Shown here one piece after another: positions 8,899-16,633 of a stretch of DNA of 35,921 bases. The stretch covers positions 1-35,921 of IMG/VR virus record IMGVR_UViG_3300024308_000296. One strand, 5' to 3'. Every line of letters begins with the position of its first letter. Position 1 is the first letter of the stretch. The notes beneath the pieces were generated by a model. It did no database searches, had not been told where the DNA came from, and saw only the letters and a list, made by a program, of their open reading frames with translations. The DNA comes from a virus. A program made the translations under genes and the position numbers.

Positions 8899-9191
8899 TG
8901 CGTGCACTCGACGATCAACGTGGTCAAGCCGGTGCCGTCTGGCTGCGGCTCGACGATCACGTACGGCACGCCGGCGATCGAGATCTGCTGGCCCACCGGG
9001 TCCGCCATGACGGCATTCGACGCCACCTGGACGGATGGGCTGGTGTTGGCCGCGCCGACGCCAATCGAATCGGTGCTGCTCGGCTTGCGGAAGATGCCCG
9101 GCACCAGCACGCCGCCGATCTGCACCTGGACGTTTGCCAGGTGGTTCAGCACCATGCTGTTGACGACGGCTTCGAGGTTGGCGAAGAACAC
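8895..9191 (-). CDS. head-tail joining protein (gpFII-like)
   Basis: A 98-residue protein starting at GTG (9191), nine bases after the stop of the decoration protein gene. There is no clear Shine-Dalgarno sequence, so translation may be coupled. Segments VVNSMVLNHLANVQVQIGG and PVGQQISIAGVPYVIVEPQ resemble the small beta-barrel connector family of lambda gpFII, which completes the head connector and docks the tail. Length (lambda FII is 117 residues) and position fit. An ATG 12 codons downstream is a possible alternative start. Confidence 0.65.
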   Translation of the reverse strand: MFFANLEAVVNSMVLNHLANVQVQIGGVLVPGIFRKPSSTDSIGVGAANTSPSVQVASNAVMADPVGQQISIAGVPYVIVEPQPDGTGLTTLIVECTQ

Positions 9192-9200
9192 GGCGGTGGC

Positions 9201-9533
9201 TTAGCGGATGACGCCGTCGAGCAGCACAGTTGCGCTGGTCTCGGTGCCGCTCTTGGCAGCAGCAGCCGCGCCGACCAGGACGTTGTTGGTCGCGGTCTTG
9301 GTAATGCGGCGGGCCGTGTTGTCCCAGTAGACTTTCTCACCAATGGCGAGGGTGTCCGCCGTGACGGCGCCCAGGACGAAGACACCGTCGCGAACGGCCT
9401 CGACGGGGGTGCCCTGCAGGGCGTCGGTCGCAGCGATACCGAAGATGGCGCCGACCAGCGCGCCCTGGCCGCTGATGAGGTTGTATGGCGCCACGAGGGT
9501 GACCACGTTGCCAGGCTGGATGAAGTTCTTCAT
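9201..9533 (-). CDS. DUF2190-type capsid decoration protein
   Basis: A 110-residue protein (MKNFIQPGNVVTLVAPYNLISG...) with the hallmark features of the DUF2190 family: an N-terminal FxQxGxxVTxxAP-type segment, a mid-region ending in VFVLGAV and a GEKVYWD motif. These proteins are thought to decorate or stabilise capsids, replacing lambda gpD. It follows the protease-capsid fusion directly and precedes the head-tail connectors. Confidence 0.85.
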   Translation of the reverse strand: MKNFIQPGNVVTLVAPYNLISGQGALVGAIFGIAATDALQGTPVEAVRDGVFVLGAVTADTLAIGEKVYWDNTARRITKTATNNVLVGAAAAAKSGTETSATVLLDGVIR

Positions 9534-9566
9534 GATTATTCCGTAATGGATGGTGACCGAGCCGGC

Positions 9567-11630
9567 TTACTTGCCAGCGCCCTTGTACAGGCCGCGGTAG
9601 TCCACGGCCTTGGCTGCGAAGTCCAGGCGGCACTTCCAGGTGACGCCATCGACTTCGAAGCCGGCTTCGCTCTCGATGACCGGGCCTTCTGCACCGTCCA
9701 GGTAGCAGTATTCGACGGTGTCGATCTGGCTGTTGCTGCTGGCCAGGTACCAGGCTGCATCGTCGATCGAATCGAGGATCGGCTCGACGATCGGCTCGAC
9801 CGCGGTACGACCGCCAGTGCGGAATTCGTTCACGTCGCTTTGCTTGGCCGGCACGTAGTTCGAGCTGGTCAGCTGGTAGGCGTCCTGCTCCAGCGAGGCC
9901 GGCACGATCAGGAAGTTCGGCGCCAGGTTCAGCTCCTCGTCCTGAAGGCCTTTCTGCAGGCGCATCGCGGTGCGGCCGGCCTTCAGCGCGGCGAGGGACA
10001 GTACCGAGCCAGCGCCCGAGCCGCTGTTCTTGTGGTCAGCATGGAACAGCACCTTACCGTCGCCCATCGGAGAGTTGCCGGTCAGCTGGCTGTACACCAG
10101 GCGGTTCTCCAGGCGGCTGGAGCTCGCGCCGAACGCGGTGACCAGGCGCTCGAAGGCGCGCAGATCGTCATTGACGATGGCCTGGCGCGACAGCGACACC
10201 ATGCGGCCGAACGTCACCAGCTTGTAGCTGTCGCCGCCGTCCTGCATCGTGCCGTACTTGAACTCACCATGCTCGTTGGTCTGGAGCAGGTTCGGCGCGG
10301 CCGACAACTGAACGATGTTGATGTTCTTGAAGTCCGGCGCATTCGGCGCGCGGCGAGCCCACTGGGTGTAGGTGCCCAGGTTTTCCTCGTAGCCGGCGCG
10401 CATGCGCTTGTTGGCGACGTTGGCGAACAGGTTCGCGAAGTCGCTGGTACCGTGCATGCCCGAGCGGAAGTGCAGGATCTGCTGCGCGAGGCGCATGCGA
10501 TCCATGCCACGCGTGCTGACGCCAGCCGATTCGAGGAACTCGCGGCCGATTTCCAGCAGGCCCATGCCACGGTACTGGCGACCGTTGTCGGTCAGCTTGG
10601 CGCCGGAGTAGACGCGGTGCATGATTGCTTCTTCCATCCCGGCCATGCGGGTCTCGTGTTCGCTGCCGACCAGCTGCACGCGGACGTTCTGGTGTCCACC
10701 GCCTGTTGCGCTGCTGCGGGCCATCTCGTCCAGCACGGCGGTGCGCGCCTGGTCGAGCGAATTTCCGCTGCGGATCAGGCCCGCGGCCAGATTGCTTACG
10801 TTGTGCCGAGCGCACAGCTCGGTAATATCTGCCGCACGGGTTGCAGCCTCCTGGGCGGCACGCGCAGCGACGTCATCGGCAGCAGGCGCTGCGGCTGGGA
10901 CAGGTGCTGGTACTGGTGCCGGATCAGCGGCGCGGGTAACGACAGGCGCAGGGTTCTGGGCGCCCGACTGGGTAGCAGTGGTCATGTTGTCTTCCTGGTT
11001 GGATGGAGCGGTTTGGGCGGGCGCCCGGGTGATGAACTCGCACGGCATGCCGCTGGCTGGCGCGCTGCGCGTGCTGGCGTCGGCATCGGCCGGAACGGTG
11101 ACGAAACTAATTTCGTAAGGCTGCCAGCTAGCAGCCCGATACAGCGGCATGTTCACGCCGTCTGTACGATCAATCGCGCGTGTGATCTCGTACTTGGTAA
11201 CGTTGTAGCCGAACGAGATCGAGCGAATAATGCCGGCCTTGATGTCGGCGACGATGCCAGCCATTTCAGACCGGACTGAAAGACGCAGCGTAGCGCGGCC
11301 CTCGCCGTTGGCGATGCTCCCATTCAGTGCGATGCCGATGATCGACTGGACGCCACCATGTACACGATGGCCGTCGATGACCTGGACGGTCCCGGCCTCG
11401 AACCGCGACATATCAACGGCCTCCGGCGTAACCGCGAGTTCTTCCTCAAACTGGGTTTCGGTCCACCAGTCGTAGCGTCGAACTCGTGCCCCCGTAGTCC
11501 ACACCACCTCGACGGTGTTGTCGGCTTCGTTGTAGGTGGCCGGCATCAGCTGCGCCTCGCGCGAGAGCGGAGGCATGTTGCGCGGATCGCTGGCGGAGCG
11601 GCTTTGCGAAGTAGTGGTGGGCGTCGTCAT
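9567..11630 (-). CDS. prohead protease-major capsid protein fusion
   Basis: A 687-residue fusion. Residues about 25-185 are a prohead serine protease: His88 in VIDGHRVHGG and Ser139 in SISFGY are the likely catalytic residues. Residues about 195-290 are Pro/Ala-rich and then helical, like a scaffold delta domain. From about 325 to the end is an HK97-type major capsid protein (for example FRSGMHGTSDFANLFANV, LFHADHKNSGSG, YCYLDGAEGPVIE). Head assembly would require self-cleavage. The ATG at 11630 is used; a GTG at 11639 is in frame and could also serve. An internal start with a strong ribosome-binding site lies at 10985 (separate entry). A conserved dyad lies 24 bp upstream. Confidence 0.92.
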   Translation of the reverse strand: MTTPTTTSQSRSASDPRNMPPLSREAQLMPATYNEADNTVEVVWTTGARVRRYDWWTETQFEEELAVTPEAVDMSRFEAGTVQVIDGHRVHGGVQSIIGIALNGSIANGEGRATLRLSVRSEMAGIVADIKAGIIRSISFGYNVTKYEITRAIDRTDGVNMPLYRAASWQPYEISFVTVPADADASTRSAPASGMPCEFITRAPAQTAPSNQEDNMTTATQSGAQNPAPVVTRAADPAPVPAPVPAAAPAADDVAARAAQEAATRAADITELCARHNVSNLAAGLIRSGNSLDQARTAVLDEMARSSATGGGHQNVRVQLVGSEHETRMAGMEEAIMHRVYSGAKLTDNGRQYRGMGLLEIGREFLESAGVSTRGMDRMRLAQQILHFRSGMHGTSDFANLFANVANKRMRAGYEENLGTYTQWARRAPNAPDFKNINIVQLSAAPNLLQTNEHGEFKYGTMQDGGDSYKLVTFGRMVSLSRQAIVNDDLRAFERLVTAFGASSSRLENRLVYSQLTGNSPMGDGKVLFHADHKNSGSGAGSVLSLAALKAGRTAMRLQKGLQDEELNLAPNFLIVPASLEQDAYQLTSSNYVPAKQSDVNEFRTGGRTAVEPIVEPILDSIDDAAWYLASSNSQIDTVEYCYLDGAEGPVIESEAGFEVDGVTWKCRLDFAAKAVDYRGLYKGAGK
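10983..10996 (-). promoter_or_regulatory. internal ribosome-binding site and start for a capsid-only product
   Basis: Inside the protease-capsid fusion the minus strand reads AGGAAG, five bases, then ATG (10985-10983), in frame, at residue 216. Translation from here gives a 472-residue scaffold-plus-capsid protein beginning MTTATQSGAQ, without the protease. The start falls exactly in the linker between the two domains, so it is probably functional and would let capsid greatly outnumber protease, comparable in logic to the nested C/Nu3 arrangement of lambda. Confidence 0.65.
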
Positions 11631-11653
11631 GCAGCCCACTCTACGTATTGCAC

Positions 11654-11680
11654 TGTCTCAATTCTCGGAAAACTGAGACA
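11654..11680. repeat. 27-bp dyad, copy 1, upstream of protease-capsid gene
   Basis: Inverted repeat TGTCTCA (11654-11660) and TGAGACA (11674-11680) with a 13-base spacer that itself pairs partly, giving about a 12-pair hairpin with a 3-base loop on the minus strand. The same element, including the spacer, recurs at 16607-16633. It lies 24 bp before the ATG of the protease-capsid gene. On the plus strand it is followed by ATTTTT, so a terminator for antisense transcription is an alternative reading. Confidence 0.7.
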
Positions 11681-11694
11681 ATTTTTCGACGATG

Positions 11695-11874
11695 CTACTT
11701 TTCGGTTTTACTGGCGTAGTAACGGCCGCCGTCGAGCACCATGCTCTTGGCCCGGTATGTCGACGGGTCGCGAAGCGGCGTATCTCGCGCATCCGCCTCG
11801 ACCGACGCACCAGCTGCGGGAGCGGCCTTCTTCAGCTGGTCGCGCACGATCGGGTTATCTGCAATCTTGATCAT
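11695..11874 (-). CDS. small conserved-position phage protein (59 aa)
   Basis: A 59-residue basic protein (MIKIADNPIVRDQLKKAAP...), whose ATG overlaps the preceding stop by one base (TGATG at 11874), supporting translation. It contains no membrane segment. The Ala/Asp-rich middle and the ending RYYASKTEK give no recognisable family. It closes the block of five genes inserted between portal and capsid genes. Confidence 0.55.
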   Translation of the reverse strand: MIKIADNPIVRDQLKKAAPAAGASVEADARDTPLRDPSTYRAKSMVLDGGRYYASKTEK

Positions 11875-13634
11875 CAGGGGTCTACCTCGTTGAACCAAGT
11901 TGTTTTGTCGAACCGTTCGCCGTTCGCGCACAGCACACGCGCCACCCATCGCCATTCTTCACCTGGTTCGACGTCGACGCCGCCGAGCTTAACGACGACG
12001 AAGGTGCGCTCGACACCATCGACTGTGGCAACCTGGAGCTCTGGGCCTTCAAGGAGCTCGACGCCGTAGACGGGCGCGCTGACGCTCTCTTCGATTGCTG
12101 TCGTGTTGCGGTCCGCTAGTTCATCCGTGATGTCGGCTGCATAGTAGCTGATCTCGTCCCGGTCGCGGTCGACAGTCCATTTTTCGCCGACCTTGGTCGG
12201 AACTTTTGCACTCATTTGGTTGAACCTCACTCGTTTTCCACTTCCCTCAAATACGACCACACGGCTGCCGCTGCCCTCGAATATCACGAGCCGACTTCCG
12301 CTACTTTCGAATCGCACGATCCGAGACAGAGAGACCCATGACATGTCGATCGAGCCGGATACGCGCCGCAGATGAAACTGCATGTCGGCGGTGTCGACTC
12401 GAATATGAATGCCAGCAACGGGAAGGCGGCGCGTGACGCGCATGCCGACGGCTCCGCCATCCAGCGTCGTCACTGCGGCGGAGACCGGCAACGTATATGA
12501 ACCGGGCAGAGGCGCGGGAGCGTATTGCATTCCCACCTGGTTGCCGGTTGCGCCCAGCACCACCGGACTGACCCGCAGCCGACGGCCGGCGCGTATCGCA
12601 ACGCCCTGCCCGGCCACGGCCAGCGCCGCCGGCTGAACTCCGAACCGCCGCGAGGTCAGCATTCGGGCCGGTCTGGCGAGCACCGCCAGGCTGACCGGCT
12701 GGACGCTCATGCGGCGCGCGACGCGTAGTGCGACCTGGGCAGCGCTCACCGCCAGCGCGGCCGGGGCTGCGTGCAGACGTCTCGAAACGCGCATGCTGAC
12801 CTGGCCGCCGCCCAAGCTGAGCCCCGTAGGTCCGACCGACAGTCGACGCTCAATCGCGGGCGATTCTACCGCCTCATCCTCGGGCGCCTGATAAACCTGC
12901 CATGGTGCCCTGGACAGACTTGCCACCTCGTCGGCGCTGAGCGCTCGGCTGAAATGGTGCTGTGCGTAGATGATGCAGTTTGGATCCCGGGACGGGTTCT
13001 CGATCTGCTCAGAGCCTACCGAAATGTACTCGGCGCCGGTCGGCGTGATGTCTGACGAACCGGAGGTGGTGTAGGAGACCTCCTGGTCAAAAATAACCTG
13101 GCCGCTGGCTGCGACGCGCAGGAAGATCGAACGGCCAAGTCCGCGCAATATTGAAACCGCAAGGGTTATGCGGCGGCCATACAAAGTAGATGCGCCGACA
13201 TTGAACACCCTTGTCGCGCCGGCGCCGCCGATCCGAAACCGCACCTGGATTGCGTCTGCGCTGCTCCGCTCGACGACGAGCTGCGCGTCATCCTGGGTGC
13301 CAGACCGCCAGATTCCGCCGATGGCTGGCACGCTGCCGGTGGGCGCGCCTGCGATAATGATATCCAGCACAAGCGACTGATCGCTGGCAAGCTGGCCGGC
13401 CTCGCCGGGAATGCTGACGAATCCACCGGCGGCGAGCCCCCTGCAATCGAACGCCAGCCCTCCGGGGAATGCCCGTACTGCGTGGTTTGCGCCAGGTGCC
13501 CGCGCATTCGATTGCAGGCCTCGCACCACGTCGCGCAGCCCGGTGCCGCCCTGCACTGAGAACACCATGCCGCTGGCGATTCCCGCGCTGGCCACGCGCG
13601 CCAGGCCTTGCGGCTGATAGCGCATTCCTGGCAT
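11874..13634 (-). CDS. LamG-like virion protein with tandem 22-residue repeats
   Basis: A 586-residue probable virion surface protein. Residues about 20-250 look like a LamG/concanavalin A-like beta-sandwich, ending in SRAPWQVYQAP, a common ending of such phage domains. Residues 263-436 contain seven or eight units of about 22 residues opening RR-L/M/F and continuing V-x-P-x-x-L-x-V. Residues 438-471 are four decapeptide units of the form R-(I/L/V)-V-x-F-E-x-S-G-S. The last 110 residues (after KVGEKWTVDRD) form an Ig-like segment seen in fibre or adaptor proteins. It lies between the portal and capsid genes, so a head-attached fibre or decoration is possible; a tail fibre is the alternative. 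Confidence 0.65.
   Translation of the reverse strand: MPGMRYQPQGLARVASAGIASGMVFSVQGGTGLRDVVRGLQSNARAPGANHAVRAFPGGLAFDCRGLAAGGFVSIPGEAGQLASDQSLVLDIIIAGAPTGSVPAIGGIWRSGTQDDAQLVVERSSADAIQVRFRIGGAGATRVFNVGASTLYGRRITLAVSILRGLGRSIFLRVAASGQVIFDQEVSYTTSGSSDITPTGAEYISVGSEQIENPSRDPNCIIYAQHHFSRALSADEVASLSRAPWQVYQAPEDEAVESPAIERRLSVGPTGLSLGGGQVSMRVSRRLHAAPAALAVSAAQVALRVARRMSVQPVSLAVLARPARMLTSRRFGVQPAALAVAGQGVAIRAGRRLRVSPVVLGATGNQVGMQYAPAPLPGSYTLPVSAAVTTLDGGAVGMRVTRRLPVAGIHIRVDTADMQFHLRRVSGSIDMSWVSLSRIVRFESSGSRLVIFEGSGSRVVVFEGSGKRVRFNQMSAKVPTKVGEKWTVDRDRDEISYYAADITDELADRNTTAIEESVSAPVYGVELLEGPELQVATVDGVERTFVVVKLGGVDVEPGEEWRWVARVLCANGERFDKTTWFNEVDP
12222..12848 (-). repeat. tandem repeats within the LamG-like virion protein gene
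   Basis: Coding repeats. The region encodes about eight degenerate 22-residue units beginning RR and then four near-identical 10-residue units (about 12224-12320) whose DNA also repeats, such as the recurring TTCGAGGGCAGCGG on the minus strand. Such repeats can expand or contract by slippage and probably build a beta-structured shaft. Confidence 0.7.
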
Positions 13635-13635
13635 A

Positions 13636-14001
13636 TCAGCCCACCCTGGCCTGCAGGTACGACTCGACTGTTACCGCATTCGTGACGTTGCCGTAGGCGA
13701 TCGCGCGAGCGTACATCACGCCAGCGCTCATGGTGACGGAACCGCTCGCGACGCCAGCCGCGCTAGCCTGCCCGCCGACCGTGAAATAGTCGTACCAGTT
13801 GGTGCCGTCGTGCGACGTCTGCAGCACCAGGGTGGCCGGCACGGTCGGCGCGCTCGCGCCGTTGGTGATCTTGTACGCCCACTCGCCACCAGCGAAGGCG
13901 CGCACGTCGACCGCGGCGCCCATGACTGGCGCCCCCGCGTTGGTGCCGGCCGGGACATTGGTGGCCGCCAGGATGGCGACGGGTTGTTTCGTGATCGCCA
14001 T
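13636..14001 (-). CDS. small virion-type protein, beta-rich (121 aa)
   Basis: A 121-residue protein (MAITKQPVAILAATNVPAG...). The ATG at 14001 overlaps the previous stop (TAATG), so the longer frame upstream is not used. The LVLQTSHDGTNWYDYFTV segment and alternating hydrophobic pattern indicate a beta-sandwich of the sort found in small phage fibre, decoration or adhesion proteins. No family can be named with confidence. It belongs to the inserted block between portal and capsid. Confidence 0.6.
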   Translation of the reverse strand: MAITKQPVAILAATNVPAGTNAGAPVMGAAVDVRAFAGGEWAYKITNGASAPTVPATLVLQTSHDGTNWYDYFTVGGQASAAGVASGSVTMSAGVMYARAIAYGNVTNAVTVESYLQARVG

Positions 14002-14429
14002 TATTCTTTCTCGCTCCCGTCTGGTTGAAACAGCGCCTCGCCAACTTGCTGCGCGGTGAGGGGGTCGGGCTGCAGGCCGAGGGCGCATAGCGCGTCGGCA
14101 TTCGCCTGGGTGACGGCACCCGCGCCGACGAAGGCCTGCAGGGAGACCTGCACCAGCGGTGAGCCGATGCGCAACCGGCCCTGCTCGAGCAGCGGCTTCA
14201 CATGCCGCATACCCTCTTGGGCCTTGATGAAGTCGATCAGCGCATTGCCTTCCTCGATCCCGATCGTCTCGATGATCGTACCGTAGCCGACTTCGCGATC
14301 GTTACCGCAAGTGCGGCCTGCCGACAGCAGCTCGGCCAGCGCCTGGCAGTCGCGCGCGGCGAGCGCCGCGGCGCAGTCCGGCCGCCCGTGCGCAGCATGG
14401 CGCAGTTCAGCTTGTTGTTCTGGAGCCAT
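14001..14429 (-). CDS. phage protein of unknown function (142 aa)
   Basis: A 142-residue largely helical protein. The second half, GMRHVKPLLEQGRLRIGSPLVQVSL followed by AGAVTQANADALCAL, has the look of a small helical phage protein family often encoded beside fibre genes. It lies two bases after the preceding gene and overlaps the next by one base, so it is part of the virion operon. A chaperone or structural role is possible but not shown. Confidence 0.55.
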   Translation of the reverse strand: MAPEQQAELRHAAHGRPDCAAALAARDCQALAELLSAGRTCGNDREVGYGTIIETIGIEEGNALIDFIKAQEGMRHVKPLLEQGRLRIGSPLVQVSLQAFVGAGAVTQANADALCALGLQPDPLTAQQVGEALFQPDGSEKE

Positions 14430-14431
14430 GA

Positions 14432-14848
14432 TCAGGTCAGCGTCAGGACGCCGGCATCAGGGTCGAAATCCAGGGCCAGGCTCTCGCCGTCGGCCATCGT
14501 GATGCTCGTGCCGTAGTCGACATATCCGACCAACGGTTTACCGGCTGCGGTGTCGTTGTAAACCACGGCATAACGCAGCGGACCCACGGTACCGCCGCTG
14601 GCGGTAATCACCTCATCGGCGATCGATACCTTCGCCACGCCAGCCGCTTCCGACAGCGTGACACCATCCAGGCCGTAGCCGCCGGCCGGGTAAGCGCCGC
14701 CAGTCACCTGGGCGATGTCGGCCAGTCCCGACGCGGCCGCGCCCGGCACCGTGTTGGTCAGCGCGACCTTGAACGTATGCGCGCCGAAATTATGTACGCC
14801 ACGCAGCACCTGCTCGGCGAAGTCGGGGATTTTTTGCAACTGAGGCAT
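14432..14848 (-). CDS. small virion-type protein (138 aa)
   Basis: A 138-residue protein (MPQLQKIPDFAEQVLRG...). The VHNFGAHTFKVALTNTVPG segment and the VGYVDYGTSITMADGESLA segment near the end resemble small beta-rich phage proteins encoded in structural operons. It is the first gene of the block between portal and capsid, 42 bp after the portal stop. AAGGAA lies a few bases before the ATG. A structural or decoration role is an inference. Confidence 0.6.
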   Translation of the reverse strand: MPQLQKIPDFAEQVLRGVHNFGAHTFKVALTNTVPGAAASGLADIAQVTGGAYPAGGYGLDGVTLSEAAGVAKVSIADEVITASGGTVGPLRYAVVYNDTAAGKPLVGYVDYGTSITMADGESLALDFDPDAGVLTLT

Positions 14849-14890
14849 ATCAGATTTCCTTGATTGATTGGTGTGCGTGTCGATGCGGCA

Positions 14891-16372
14891 TCATGTCGGC
14901 TGGGCCACGCGATCGTCCTTGCCCTTGTCGGGCGTCGGCAAGTTCCCCCGCTGCATGAACAGCAGCGTTTCGAGGATGCCGAGCTCCCTGAGCTTGTCGA
15001 TGTCATTCTTCAACTCGGCGAACACGACATCGGGGTCATAGCCTCGCTGGCGCAACTTCTCGCTGAAACTCGCCATCCCGCCGCCGATCTCTGCCAGGTC
15101 GGCCTTAACGTCCTGCTCGGGGTTCACGTAATCCCACTTCGGCGGACTAAAATCCACCGACTTGTCCGCGGTCTTAATCAGCCCGGCCAGATAGGCGTGC
15201 TCGACGAATGCATCGTAGATCGGCACCAGTAACTTGGGGATCAGCGTCAACCACTGCATCTGCGTCACCGAGCGGCGGAAATCGATGATCCGTACCCGGG
15301 CGCTGCTGTAGTTCACGACACTCATGTCGCCGGTCAGGAAATGGTACGGCACGCCCATGCCGGCCGCGATCAGGTGCAGCGCGAACTTGACGTACTCGAC
15401 GTAGCCTGGCGCCGCCTTCGGCTCGACCACCGTGAACTCCATCCCGTTCGGCATGCCGAAGATGCTGCCGCCGCCCAGTTCGCCCAGGTCGCGGATGCCG
15501 GCAGCCTGCGCCTCGGCACCGCCGCCCATCGCCGCCGGGTTATCCATCGCGTTCACATCACCAGTCGCCAGTACCGACAGCCGGCTCTCCAAGTTCTTGC
15601 GCGCCAGCTCGGCGTCCTCGTAGACCTGGAGATCGCGCGTGCGGGCAATGACGCGCGCTAGGCGCGTGAAGCCCCGGCCCTGTCCTGGCCGCTCCGGGTT
15701 GAACAGGTGGATGATCTGGTTCGCCGGCACGCGCTGACTCTGCGAACGACCGCGCGCAACCGTCACCTCGCCCGGATGCTGATCCCACAGGTAGTAGGCC
15801 GCGACCGCGCCGAGCATGTCGTACTCGATGCCGTTGACAATCTGGTTCTCGTTGAAGCTGCCTGAACGCGCACTATCAAGCCAGTCGATTTCCAGCAGCT
15901 GCAGCTGGAGCGGGACGGGCAATCCGTCGGAGACGCGGCGGGTGCGCTTGCGCACCAGCACCTCGCCATCCTGCTCCATGGCCCAGTACGCTGCCTTGGT
16001 CATGCCGAAGAAATCGAACCGGCCATCTGCATCGCAGACTTTCATCCATGCTTTCAGCAGCTTGCTGAGACGGTCTTTCTCTGGCCCAGTTGGACGCGGG
16101 ACAATTCCTTCGCCCACGGTGGCAGCGACCAAGCCGTCCATGCCTGCCCAGATATAGGGGACATTCTGCACCAAGGCACGCGCCTTGACCCGCAGGGTTC
16201 GCGCGTCGGCCTGATGGTCTGCATTGGCGCTCGCTCCTGCCCGCCGTGGGCGCCAGGTGTCCCGCGGGCTGGCTGCTTCGTATGCGCGCTGCAGCTGGCG
16301 TCGCGCAAAGTGGCGGGCGATCCCGGCGTGAGGGTTCACGTAGCCAATGAGGCGGTCGATGAAATTGCGCAT
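14891..16372 (-). CDS. portal protein (lambda gpB family)
   Basis: A 493-residue portal protein, the dodecameric ring through which DNA enters and leaves the head. Recognisable lambda-family segments include the N-terminal basic NPHAGIARHFARRQLQRAYE, the FLTGDMSVVNYSSARVRI motif at about 350-370, and DSARSGSFNENQIVNGIE. The start is the ATG at 16372, which overlaps the gpW stop (TGATG); a TTG one codon upstream is not needed. Lambda has a separate S49 protease gene (C) after the portal; here the protease is fused to the capsid protein instead. Confidence 0.93.
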   Translation of the reverse strand: MRNFIDRLIGYVNPHAGIARHFARRQLQRAYEAASPRDTWRPRRAGASANADHQADARTLRVKARALVQNVPYIWAGMDGLVAATVGEGIVPRPTGPEKDRLSKLLKAWMKVCDADGRFDFFGMTKAAYWAMEQDGEVLVRKRTRRVSDGLPVPLQLQLLEIDWLDSARSGSFNENQIVNGIEYDMLGAVAAYYLWDQHPGEVTVARGRSQSQRVPANQIIHLFNPERPGQGRGFTRLARVIARTRDLQVYEDAELARKNLESRLSVLATGDVNAMDNPAAMGGGAEAQAAGIRDLGELGGGSIFGMPNGMEFTVVEPKAAPGYVEYVKFALHLIAAGMGVPYHFLTGDMSVVNYSSARVRIIDFRRSVTQMQWLTLIPKLLVPIYDAFVEHAYLAGLIKTADKSVDFSPPKWDYVNPEQDVKADLAEIGGGMASFSEKLRQRGYDPDVVFAELKNDIDKLRELGILETLLFMQRGNLPTPDKGKDDRVAQPT

Positions 16373-16584
16373 CAATCACCCCTGTGAGTGGTGAAGCCGA
16401 ACCGGAACAAGCGCGGGCCGCGGTTTTGCAAGCTACCATTGAGCACTCGCGCAGCATGGTCGCGCGCGGCAATCATCTCCGCGGTGCTTTGGTAGACGAT
16501 GCTACGACCGTCGAACACCACCGACTTTGCGCCGGAAGCGATCGCGGCATCCAGCGCGTCGAGGTCATTTTGAGAGATAGCCAT
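16372..16584 (-). CDS. gpW-like head-tail joining protein
   Basis: A 70-residue protein with the layout of lambda gpW (68 residues): a helical N-terminus (NDLDALDAAIASG), a short beta-hairpin (KSVVFDGRSIVYQS), a second helix (AEMIAARDHAARVLNG) and a basic tail (RGPRLFRFGF). It lies between terminase and portal as in lambda. Its ATG has only a poorly spaced GAGG, and a conserved dyad lies 23 bp upstream. Confidence 0.85.
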   Translation of the reverse strand: MAISQNDLDALDAAIASGAKSVVFDGRSIVYQSTAEMIAARDHAARVLNGSLQNRGPRLFRFGFTTHRGD

Positions 16585-16606
16585 GCCTCAACGGTAGCGA
16601 CCTGGC

Positions 16607-16633
16607 TGTCTCATTTCTCGGAAAACTGAGATT
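16607..16633. repeat. 27-bp dyad, copy 2, upstream of gpW gene
   Basis: TGTCTCA (16607-16613) and TGAGA (16627-16631) flank a spacer that differs from copy 1 (11654-11680) by one base. The element overlaps the stop codon of the Mor-like gene and lies 23 bp before the gpW ATG, almost the same distance as copy 1 from its gene. Confidence 0.7.

Noticed and set aside
11874-14848. Diversity-generating retroelement acting on the LamG-like protein
   Set aside because: No reverse transcriptase gene and no template/variable repeat pair are present in the window.
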